The notes beneath the pieces were generated by a model. It did no database searches and was not told the DNA's origin. It was given only the letters and a program-made list of their open reading frames with translations. This document shows, one piece after another, positions 47,700-57,350 of a DNA stretch of 64,000 bases. The translations under genes were made by a program, and so were the position numbers. How positions within the stretch are numbered: position 1 is the first letter of the stretch; every line of letters starts with the position of its first letter. The stretch is from Sternotherus odoratus (lineage: Eukaryota > Chordata > Testudines > Kinosternidae): assembly GCA_032164245.1 (NCBI GenBank), contig JAVMKO010000003.1:44580890-44644889 (forward strand), read 5' to 3'.

Positions 47700-47890
47700 A
47701 TAGAAACAAGGAGCTCAGAATTCTAATTCTGAATCTGGCACTCGTGTCCTGTGAGGTCTCAGGCAAATTATTTAATCTCCCTGCATCTGTTTCCCCATCT
47801 GTAAAGTAGTGATGATAAAATTAAGCTACCTTACAGAGGAATTGTTAAGATTAGTTAATGTAGATTGTTTTGTGCACTTGGATTTGAGAT
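47700..47890 (+). repeat. MIR-type SINE (plus)
   Basis: The stretch reads CAGGCAAATTATTTAATCTC, CCTGCATCTGTTTCCCCATC, TGTAAAGTAGTGATGATAAA, matching the MIR core (TTAACCTCTCTGCCTCAGTTTCC-type) with moderate divergence. Confidence 0.82.
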
Positions 47891-50091
47891 TTCAGATTTA
47901 TCTGGATACCCCTTGCACAGCCTTTTTAAAACAGTAGGGCTGTGGTTATTATTATTAACATCTTCTACAAGGCTGGATGTCAGAAGGAAGGAAACAGTGC
48001 ATTGTTAGTTTGCTCCCATCCATCCAATCTCACCTCCTCCATGCATATGTGCAATGTTTCCTGGAGGTACCCAGGGTTGGGAGGCACCTTTCAAACACCT
48101 GTCCCTAGCGGGAGGAAGTCTTGTCTGTGCCTGCTGGGTGGTCAACTCCCCAATTCCACCAGCCGGAGGTAAATCAGACACTGTCTGCTAGACCTAGCAG
48201 ACCATCCCGTCTCTCTATAGGTTAGCAATTGGCAGCCTTGAGCCCTTCAAGCATCTCCCTGGAGTGCCCAGCCCCATGTCCAGTGGACACACGCAGTATT
48301 CACAGATCCATTGTTTCCAAAGCAACTGTACATCCAGCTTGCCAGTTCCACCTCAGCTCACCGATCTGCTTAACACACATGTCTAACGAAGTATGGCTCA
48401 CCTGAAACCCTTGCAGTGCTTTACAGTCAGATTTGGCTGTAACCCTCCTTTCATGAGACAGACACACTGTTATTTGCCTGTGGCTCAGTATGCAAGTGGG
48501 CATATACTGTGAGGCATATAATGCACAATGACCAGAAAGGGCGATAGGGGTCTGCTACCTCCTGCTGGAAAGGAACATTTCTGAGGTAGTCAGTTCTGGG
48601 TGACCTGCCTTAAATCCAAGACCTTAAAAACATATTTTTAGTATAGAGATATAACACCTTCCATATTATCTGTATGTACATTTTTCAGTTACGACAACAA
48701 CCAAAGGGCTATTGTCTATCAGTAGACACACATATGCCACCTTTCTATGAACTGTTATGCAGATATCTATGCCAGGGATCCCTGTAAAACCCTGTGCACC
48801 TCACATGCCTTCTGGCAGTTGGTCTCAAGGGGTCCTTGGATCACTGTATTGATGACACCTAATCCTCTCTTCCATGTGGAGAACCCTCTGTGCATGGATC
48901 AGGGGGTTGCACACTCTTTTCCTTCCCAACTTGGAGGAAAAATAGCTTGGTTTATGATTATTTTTATTGTAGTTATTCCAAAACTCTCAGTGTGTGGGCA
49001 TGTGCCTGTTCTTCAGACAGTCTGATCACTTCAGGAATGAGTTCCATAATCTGGGTTCAGATTTGCCTCACAGCCTTCTTATGTGTCCTGCATTAGACAG
49101 ACATTCTGACTGTCTGTGGTTGGAGCTGTGCTTGCACTGAAAAATGACAGGGCTTTGACCTGAGTCACAATGAGACTCGGACACTGATCAACCCCCAGAA
49201 GGGTCCTAGGACCTGGGTCCTGAGTATTTGCTGCTCCAAATCACATTGGTTTGTATGTGGGCTCAGACCTGAGCCAGAGCCCGGGCTTAGTGCACAGTAT
49301 CAACATACCCACACAAGCAGGGCCTGAAAGCTGGGAGATCAGCCCAGGAAGCAGTCTGGGTGCCCAGCTACAACCAGCTTTGTGGCACAATCCAGTTCCA
49401 ATAGAGAAAGCCTGGATCAGCACACTGGCCACAAAGATGGAGGCTAGGAGATGTAGCAGAGACTATGAGGCAGGCACTGAGGTTGGAGGGAAACTGGAAA
49501 TGCTTGGGTATTAAAAATTGCCTAAATTGAGTCTACTTGCCTAAAGCTCCAGGATGAGGACTGTGGTCAACAACTGTACCCCTCAGGCACAATGGCACTT
49601 CCTACCACAAGTGTGAACCTTGTCTGTGCAGGAGAGAGCTAGCTTTCTCCAGGGTCAAGCTTGAATAGTGTGGAGTTTGTTCCTCAGTCTAAGGACCATC
49701 CCAAACCTTCCATTCCAAATGCAAGCTACACTTCTTCGACCTTGCCCTCTGTAATATAAATGCAGAGTATATTTTTAAAACCCTCCCAAAATGCTTCACT
49801 GCACTTACACTTCCTCCACTAGGAGAGGAATGAGGGAGAATGAATTACACATGACAGATGTTCATCACATTGCAGGCACTTTAAATGACCCATGTTCTCT
49901 AGCAATCCCTATACTATGGTGTTCAGGATAGTATCTGGCCACCTTCCATTTGTGTATTAAGCAAGTTATTGCATTGTGTTCTAGGTGTACAATTGCTGTG
50001 ATAAGTTCACCATGTGTCAGCCATTTTCTGTTCCTTTTAATGACACTACAATTCTACCTGTGCTACTATATTGGACAATAATGGTGTTAAT

Positions 50092-50292
50092 CTGTGGCTA
50101 TATCTACACTACAAGCTACAGCTGTGATTGTAGTACAAACTCACCTGAAACCGATAGGAATGTACTCAGTGGAGCTAAGCCATGCTCTCCAGTGGTTCTG
50201 TGGCTACACTGCTGTTTATACTCATGCAAGCTGAGTGGGCCATGAGCAGGGGAATCACACCATTAGCTCGTAATGTAGACTTAACCTGTGTG
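50092..50292. mobile_element. MITE of the same family as 18.2 kb
   Basis: The left edge CTATATCTACACTACAAGCT and the right edge AGCTCGTAATGTAGACTTAA are imperfect inverted copies. The internal GGCTACACTGCTGTTTATAC is the reverse complement of the motif in the 18.2-kb element. Confidence 0.62.
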
Positions 50293-50629
50293 TTGTGTGG
50301 GTATTCAAGGATAAATGCCTGCCTCTCCAGAGTCGAAGGGTTCTCTATCCCAAGGCCAAGGGCTGGAAAGTTGGGAAAGCCTCTCTATGATGGCATCTCT
50401 AATAAAAATGTAACCTTGGCATGTGATGTAGGGCTGAGTTGTTATTCCTCTTTACTCCTGTGCATAGGCATGTTTCCTAAGTCACAATCTAGCCCTACAC
50501 TGCTCTACAAAATTGTTTCTTAAGTACAGTCGAGGTGGTGGTGGAGTATTGCAGAGTCTAGCACAGCTCCTCCTAAATCTGCCGAGCTCCAGAGAGCTTC
50601 CACAGAAGGGTTCCTACCGGGTTAGACTT

Positions 50630-51080
50630 GTACACTTTAAGGTCAGAAGGGACCATCATGATCAACCTTTCAGAAGTGGTGTGCTGAGTCTTCATTTATT
50701 CACTCTAATTTAAGGTTTCGCATGCCAGGAACATTTTTAGAAGGTCTCTTTATATGTCTAATATATAACTAAACTTTTGTTGTATATAAAGTAAATAAGG
50801 TTTTTAAAATGTTTAAGCTTCATTTGAAATTAAAATGCAGAGCGCCCCAGACCAGTGGACAGGACTCAGGTAGTGTGAGTGCCACTGAAAATCAGTTCAC
50901 ATGCTGCCTTTGGCACATGTGCCATAGGTTGCCTACCCCCTATCTAATCTGACCTCCAGCACATTGAGGGGTACAAAACTTCACTCACCAACTCCTGTAA
51001 AAGATCCCTAACCTCTGGCTGAGTTACTGAAGCCCCCAAATTATGGTTTAAAGATTTCAAATGACAGAGAATCCACACTA
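50630..51080 (-). repeat. CR1 3' region (minus) split by a hAT element
   Basis: The plus strand has CTTTAAGGTCAGAAGGGACC and ATCATGATC before 50662, then TATCTAATCTGACCTCC and ACTTCACTCACCAACTCCTG after 50940. Together these form a CR1 3' region interrupted by the element at about 50662-50940. Confidence 0.75.
50662..50940. mobile_element. Degraded hAT-type element inserted in CR1
   Basis: The left edge reads CAACCTTTCAGAAGTGGTGT and the right edge GCCATAGGTTGCCTACCCCC. The right edge is the reverse complement of a GGGGTAGGCAACC-type hAT terminus. The left terminus has lost its first bases. The CR1 sequence resumes directly on the right. Exact boundaries are uncertain by about 10 bp. Confidence 0.68.
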
Positions 51081-51089
51081 ATTTAAACT

Positions 51090-52600
51090 TGCAAGTTATC
51101 CTGTGCCCCATGCTGCAGAGTAAGTCAGATGTATGCAGCAGGGCTGCTACGGTTTTATTCCACAAGGGCAATCTGGCCCTATACTCACATTGTTGATTTG
51201 TGAAGTTTTTTGCTTTTATCCTACAGCTTTTTAATAACATTCAAACTCACCACGGCTCCTTTTCTGATTAAAAGTTAAAAAGTTATATTCCTATGTTTGT
51301 ATAAGAGTATAACAGACTCATCTTAGTAGTTGCACAAGTAGCTGATAACGCCCAGGAATATTCCATACTCTCCCCCCAGCAATGAAGTATATCAGTATTC
51401 CATGATTATATTTTGTACTTAAGAATATCTACTCTTGGCCCATAATTGCCCACATGCCACTGGCCACCACTCATCTATAACTCCTATTGAGATGTGGGTT
51501 AAAGTGTTAAGGATACTAAATATTACTGGCAACCCTACATTCTGTATGCCACTTCAGCATCATGGCTTGCTTACTGTAGATAGGCTATGGCTGTAGAGAA
51601 TTTAAAAACAGCATAGGATGTGTTATTTTTATTGTGGTTATTTCATAAGGGAACATGTAGTTTACTACCATAGTATTAGCTGATCTAATTTCACAAAAAG
51701 TACAGGTCATAGCAGTGGTTAACGATGTACTTAAATTACACAGTAACAACACACAATAGGTGTGATTAATAGAAAAAAATATTGTAAAAAGGTTATAAAA
51801 GAATCTTGCTGAAGGATTATTTTCCTTCACAAATACACTGTCAAACAGATTAACATGGTAAAATTATGTAGGAAAAAGGTAAAGATAAAGCTATGGTCTA
51901 AAGCCTTTCACAAACTTAACCAAGTGGTTTAGAAGACACTGTACAAATAAGCATGAGCACTGTATCAGGGAGGTTTGTTAACAGAAACAATTGCATTTGT
52001 GGGAGCACAAACTGCTTTTATGACTTCACTGCTTCAGAAAACTACTTTCCATCTAATCATCATGAATTTCTCATTTATGTATTTATTAATAAGGGTACCT
52101 ATCACCTTCTTATCTAGGCAGTGAAGATTGCAAACTACCATATTTACTATTAATGAGGCTTGGTTTTCATCTGCATTGTATTACTGCAAAAATGTTTTAG
52201 ATTAAAAAAAACAACAACAACAAATTCCAGGTTTACCATGTTTGAATTAAGTAAATTAAAGCTCCTTATTGTTAGCTTTCCCCAAAACCAGGGAACTACA
52301 GTTCCTTTGCATCATTCTCTCCCTTTCCCCCTCCCCCAAAGTGTCCGGGGACGGATGCCTAATGAGGTAATCTTTTACCTTTCTTTTGAATTTGCAATCT
52401 TAGCTGGTAGTAACCAAGAGTTGTTACCCATATGATGTGTGTTCAAAGCTCATTTGTTAGTGGTTAGGTGTTCACTTCATCATCAATGGAACTGGCAGTC
52501 TCCGAGATTGGGCATCGAGATGAACTACTGTCTTGTCCTGACACATGGCCTCCTTTTTTAGCCCAGCCTTGAAGCATGCTAACAAGGAGCTTGCAGAAAC
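51090..52600. other. AT-rich noncoding sequence
   Basis: No gene recognised. A short C-rich patch near 52.32 kb and an ACAACAACAAC run near 52.21 kb are the only notable features. Confidence 0.5.
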
Positions 52601-53859
52601 TTACACATGGCCACTGCCCTGTCCTGTCTCTGAAAGAGTTAATTTGGGCCTGAGAGGCCATTCAACACACCTGGTTGCAGCTGGAGGGTTGGTTAGGCTT
52701 AATTAAAGATGAAGCCCAGCTGGGGAAGGAACTGGGTGGTGATTATAAATGCAGGAAGTCTGGAGCAGAAAATAAAATATTCTATATAGAAGCTACTAGA
52801 ACACATTCACAGTGGAATGTGGAGAAGGGGGAAAATGCCAGTGAGGGAAGAGAGCTATTAGACCACCATGTAACACCAGGGCAGAAAGATGATATAAGGG
52901 GGACAGATGAAGATGTACTACTTGTAGGCAGCGAGAAACGTATAGCATTTATGACAGTAGTGAATAACTGCACTTTACAGACAGCGAAGAAGACTGAAAG
53001 AATACCAAAAGCAGCAAAAAGTATTTGCATATAGGCCATCTCTCATCAGACCACATTGATGCAATTTTAGATGAAGGTAATGCAGTGTAAGCAACTTTTT
53101 GTTTTGTTTTGTTTTTTGTTTTTTGCTGGAACACATGGGAAGGTATTAAAGGAAACTTTAAATAAAAAAAAAAAGTGACAAGTCCAAGCTCTGGGAATCG
53201 CATGTTGGGCAAGTATTAGGACTCTGGACTCTCGTAGGTGTGCTATAAGTGGCAACCTGAGAAATGACTATAAATTTAAGGTAGAAATTGTTAGATTTAA
53301 TCTTTCGAGCGAAGGTTAATGGAAATAGCAAAGATAAGAGTATTAAACAAATATACAAGGACAGTTGGGAATTAAGTAGACACAAACTCCCACCTGCTAA
53401 CAGGGTTAAAAGGAAGGTCTGGAAGAAATTAAAATTCTTAGTCATGGGAAATCAAACTATAGCTAGATGGTTGTCTCCTCCAGCTGTGGATTTGAAATTA
53501 TATGATACAACAAAGATAAGAGCAGGACCATCAAATACAACAGCTATAATTTATGAGTTTATACATTGCCAAATCTATACGGACTACTCTAGAGATGAGC
53601 ACAGTTTGGGAAGGGCCTTTTATATCCCTGAATCTGGAATTGAGAGACTTATGAGACTATGCAATTCTGTGGCCATTATGACAGGTACATCAGGTATAAT
53701 GGTGATTTGAGGTTAATGGTATATTTAATAGCTATGAGAGAAGTAGTGAAGTAGCTATACATTTAGAGCAGGGGTCTCCAAACTATGGCCCGCGGGCCAG
53801 ATGCGGCCCGCGAGGCCCTCTCATCCGGCCCGCGGCAGGGGTCGGGAACCAGCCACGGG

Positions 53860-54020
53860 GCCGGGACGCGCCGCGTGCTCCGCTGCCGCCGCTGGCCGGG
53901 ACGCACCGCGTGCTCCGCTGCCGCCGCCGGCCGCAGGGCCGGGACGCGCCGTGTGCTCCGCAGCCGCCGCTGGCCGGGACGCGCCACGTGCTCCGCTGCC
54001 GCCGCCGGCCACGGACGGCT
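53860..54020. repeat. GC-rich tandem repeat, units of 36-43 bp, four copies
   Basis: Four units carry GGCCGGGACGCGCCGCGTGC then TCCGCTGCCGCCGC, alternating between a shorter and a longer version. They lie just inside the left end of the 53.8-kb hAT element. Confidence 0.88.
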
Positions 54021-54107
54021 CAGAGCTGGGGCCGGGACGCGCCGCACCGCCACCCAGTTACAGGCGGCGAAACAAGGAGCCACCCACTGCCAGGCGGCAA
54101 AACGGTC

Positions 54108-54835
54108 TGTGGGGAGAGACCGGGTTGAGCGAGTCAGTTGGGGGGGGGGGGGGAAGAGACCGGGTTGAGCGGGTCAGTTGGGGGGGGGGGGAAGAGACCG
54201 GGTTGAGCGGGTCAGTTGGGGGGGGGGGGGAAGAGACCGGGTTGAGCGGGTCAGTTGGGGGGGGGGGGAAGAGACCGGGTTGAGCGGGTCAGTTGGGGGG
54301 GGGGGAGGTTGGTGGAAAGGAGGTTTTGGGGGGAGAGACCTGGCTGGGTGGGTCAGTTGGGGGTTGGAGGAAAGGAGGTTTTGGGGGGAGAGACCTGGCT
54401 GGGTGGGTCATTTGGGGGGGGTTGGAGGAAAGGAGGTTTTGGGGGGAGAGACCTGGCTGGGTGGGTCAGTTGGGGGGGGGGGTTGGAGGAAAGGAGGTTT
54501 GGGGGGGAGAGACCTGGCTGGGTGGGTCAGTTGGGGGTTGGAGGAAAGGAGGTTTTGGGGGGAGAGACCTGGCTGGGTGGGTCAGTTGGGGGGGGGGTTG
54601 GAGGAAAGGAGGTTTTGGGGGAAGAGACCTGGCTGGGTGGGTCAGTTGGGGGGGGGTTGGGGGAAAGGAGGTTTGGGGGGGAGAGACCTGGCTGGGTGGG
54701 TCAGTTGGGGGTTGGAGGAAAGGAGGTTTGGGGGGGAGAGACCTGGCTGGGTGGGTCATTTGGGGGGGGGTTGGAGGAAAGGAGGTTTTGGGGGGAGAGA
54801 CCTGGCTGGGTGGGTCAGTTGGGGGGTTGATGTGT
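54108..54835. repeat. G-rich minisatellite, two unit types
   Basis: About five copies of a 40-bp unit (GAAGAGACCGGGTTGAGCGG, GTCAGTTGG and a G run) are followed by nine copies of a unit of about 55-58 bp. The longer unit is GAGAGACCTGGCTGGGTGGG, TCAGTTGGGGG, TTGGAGGAAAGGAGGTTT. G runs of up to 13 bases vary between units. The second unit type is the reverse complement of the array at 11558-11960. Confidence 0.95.
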
Positions 54836-54945
54836 AGTGTTCATGTGTAGTGAACAAGTGTTCATGTGTAGTGTTCATGTGTAGTGAACAAGTGTTCATG
54901 TGTAGTGTTCATGTGTAGTGAACAGGTGTTCATGTGTAGTGTATC
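54834..54945. repeat. Tandem repeat, about 34-bp unit, three copies
   Basis: Units of GTTCATGTGTAGTGAACAAG followed by TGTTCATGTGTAGT repeat three times directly after the G-rich minisatellite inside the hAT element. Confidence 0.85.
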
Positions 54946-56567
54946 AATGTGTTATTAAATAACTGAATAAAATAATATTAAATAAATAATTAAAAACAAC
55001 ATCCATGTTTTGATTCTTTTTTATTTGAACCTCGAGTGTGTTGTCGGCCCACGAACTGCTATTTGATAGTTAATGCGGCCCTCGGGCTGAAAAGTTTGGA
55101 GACCCCTGATTTAGAGGACTAACAGGTCACTATGACCCGAATGGTAATTTATATTTACTAAAACAAGCACAAAAATGGGTTATGGACACTTGCAAAGTTC
55201 AAGAAGCAGTTAAGCATCTGCTGTGGTAGTGTGGGGACAGTCAGTTAGGAAGAAAAAATCTTTATAGAGAACTGTGAGAATCTTTATGGAGAACTTTATG
55301 GAGAACCCAAGGTGAAAGAATATAATCTGAAAGGATTGATGAGTACCAGGGAAGTGGGGTAGTATTAAAAAGAATTTGATTTTTTAAGGATACAGGACTG
55401 GGTGAGAAAATTTGATTTTGCTTATGCAAAAATTGCTATAGGTGGTAGTCATAGGCTCATGGGCAGAGACTGCTGCACCATAAAACAGGAAGCAGAAAGA
55501 AAAAGAAGGAAGAGGACTTCGGGAAGAGATAGAATTCTGCATTCACTCCTCAGGTACAAGAGAGTAGCAAGACCCTGGAGGTTGAGGAGGAAGTCTAGGA
55601 AGAAGATTGGCCCTGGGACCCTCTTATGGGTAGAGAGAAGTCTAGGAAGAGTCCAGATGAGAGAGAGTGCAGCCACTAGGACTCAACAAGCTTCAGTGTG
55701 CTGAGCTCTGATAAAAGGGCAGGATCTGGACTTCCAGAAAGAGAGTCCTGGCAGGTAGTTAACTGAGGGACTGTGGAAGGGAAACTTAGGAGGGATGAAA
55801 AGTGAAGATGGGATAAATTGCACACTTGGTATGAGATTTACTGGCGGATTCTGGGGGAAGTTCTGACCCTGAAAGGAGGGTGAATTTAGAGAGGTTGCGA
55901 GAAGCCTGCTGACAGACTTGGTAGGAAGAAGTCCAGAGAAGCAGCAGAACTGAGTATGACATGGTAGACTTTGGCTGCTGGTTGTAGGGTCTTTGGACTG
56001 GAACCTAGTGGGCAGACCTGGGTTCCCCTGCTAGCCACCAGGGAAGGTGGCTTGAAGGCCCTGATATAAGGACTTTTGACAGCCCTGAGATAAGTAGCTC
56101 TAAGGATCACAGGGGCCAGAATGGGGGCTGAAGACCATTTGTAATTGGATTATCTGTTGGACTTCACTACCCTACAAGGGGTGGGACCTGGCTGGAGAGG
56201 CTGTCACAAGAAGAGGCAGACCACTAGAAGGCTGGAGCAACTGTCAGCAGAGGGTGCTAAGAGAGAGCCAGCTGTGCCAGCCCAGACATGAGGGGACACC
56301 CGTCTACACTCCTATACTGGTTTTTGAAAAGAGGACACCAGCCCTGGTACTTTCTAGAGACATGTAAATGATCACTCTATCCAAATCCATCATCTTTAAG
56401 CCCAGTGCCTCTGCCTAGTTTTCAGTTTGCTTGTAAAATGTGGTGAATTCTGGGAATATTTAATAGAGGGTAAATCTTTTCAGGAAGATTATGTAAATTT
56501 TCACTGCTCCCCATGAAAACTGAGATCTTTTTCCTGCTGTTCTGTCCACTTTTCTTCATCCCCAGAA

Positions 56568-56791
56568 TTACTTGGATTCACGTTCTTCTGCAACAGAGCT
56601 CGTATGTATCTCCCCAGTGTAAATGCCATACTGCAACTGGTCATCCTTCACTGTAGCCCAAGACATCTGGTTGGTGGAGAACCTTGCTGCCCAGTCCCCT
56701 GAACTGCTGACAACTATAACACCTCCTGATCCATCCACCCTTGTTTTCATATAATTCAATGCAGTGTCAGCAGCCTCCACCGGTGACATTC
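56568..56791 (-). CDS. ASRGL1: Terminal coding exon of ASRGL1-like isoaspartyl peptidase/L-asparaginase
   Basis: The minus strand has a pyrimidine-rich tract ending in CAG at 56794-56792, then an open exon that runs to a TAA at 56570-56568. The protein starts MSPVEAADTALNYMK and continues through GGVIVVSSSGDWAARF and MSWATVKDDQLQYGI. This matches the C-terminal end of the beta subunit of ASRGL1, an Ntn-hydrolase that removes isoaspartyl dipeptides and hydrolyses L-asparagine. The exon begins with two bases of a split codon, which pairs exactly with the single leftover base of the upstream exon at 62449. The C-terminal tail after YGI looks several residues longer and more diverged than in mammals. 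There is no stop, frameshift or broken splice site, so this reads as a functional gene rather than a pseudogene. The family is recognised by memory of its conserved blocks; it was not searched. Confidence 0.93.
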
Positions 56792-57237
56792 CTGAAAACA
56801 AGAACACAGAAAAGTGATGATCATGTAGCTCTTTTGAGCTAAGAAAGCATTATCTAAGTTATATCTGCTTCTGGTCCTACTGAAGCCAATGACAAAGTTC
56901 TCTTCAGACTTCATGCTGTGCAGAACCAGGCCCTCTGTATTTCTTTCCTTTACGAAATGCCCAAGTTACCAGTGCAATGGCTAGAAAAAGCTTAGTTTAT
57001 GGAGTCATGTGAACAACTGCAAATAGTTTCTATGCTGTAATAATACTGCAGAGACAGGGTTCATGTAGCTTCCCATTATTCTGACTCAGCATAAACTGGT
57101 AAACTTTGTAGTTCAGTGACACATAATGAGACTTTTCTGAAGGGGGGGGGGGTGGTCACTCTTGGCAATCTGCAAACGTGCCACTAGCAATGGCCTGCCA
57201 GGGAATTTCTCTCTAATACACTTATGACTTGAACACT

Positions 57238-57350
57238 CACAATAATTCACAGAGTGAGAGTTTAAGGCAAGGAGGAACCATCATCTCATCTCCTCTGACC
57301 TCCTGTATATTACAGGCCACCATCCTCCCTGGCACCCACGCAAAACCCAA
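57238..57350 (-). repeat. CR1 3' tail (minus)
   Basis: The plus strand reads TTTAAGGCAAGGAGGAACCA and CCTCTGACCTCCTGTATATT then ACAGGCCACC, a diverged reverse complement of a CR1 3' untranslated region, inside the ASRGL1 intron. Confidence 0.75.

Larger units (their letters stand above)
44225..50090. other. Noncoding sequence with scattered repeat relics
   Basis: CR1 tails at 45.0-45.36 kb, MIR-like copies at 46.1 and 47.7 kb, and short CT-dinucleotide runs near 46.03 and 46.27 kb are listed or noted. The 181-codon open frame at 45366-45911 has no recognisable domain and is not supported as a gene. Confidence 0.5.
53769..55108. mobile_element. hAT-type non-autonomous element, 1,340 bp, with three tandem arrays
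   Basis: The left end is CAGGGGTCTCCAAACTATGG and the right end is the inverted AGTTTGGAGACCCCTG. They are flanked by a perfect 8-bp duplication ATTTAGAG at 53761-53768 and 55109-55116. Subterminal GCCCGCGGGCC-type motifs follow the left end. Inside are a GC-rich array (53860-54020), a long G-rich minisatellite (54108-54835) and a TGTTCATGTGTAGTG array (54834-54945). No transposase is present. The insertion splits an older degraded coding-like sequence. Confidence 0.93.
52600..56300 (+). repeat. Possible degraded retroelement, split by a hAT insertion
   Basis: Outside the hAT element (53769-55108) this stretch is purine-rich on the plus strand and holds two open frames (52675-53034 and 53288-53710). 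It continues as broken coding-like sequence to about 55730 and then as GC-richer sequence of LTR or leader character to 56300. Codon-like texture and the sense bias suggest an old retroelement. I recognise no gag, protease, reverse transcriptase or envelope motif, and no paired LTRs were identified. The frames are interrupted by many stops beyond the two listed, so nothing here looks able to encode a working protein. Could also be host-gene remnants. Confidence 0.3.

Noticed and set aside
54178..54850. 219-codon Gly-rich open frame resembling a structural protein
   Set aside because: It is the G-rich minisatellite inside the 53.8-kb hAT element, with no stop codon in the unit in any forward frame.
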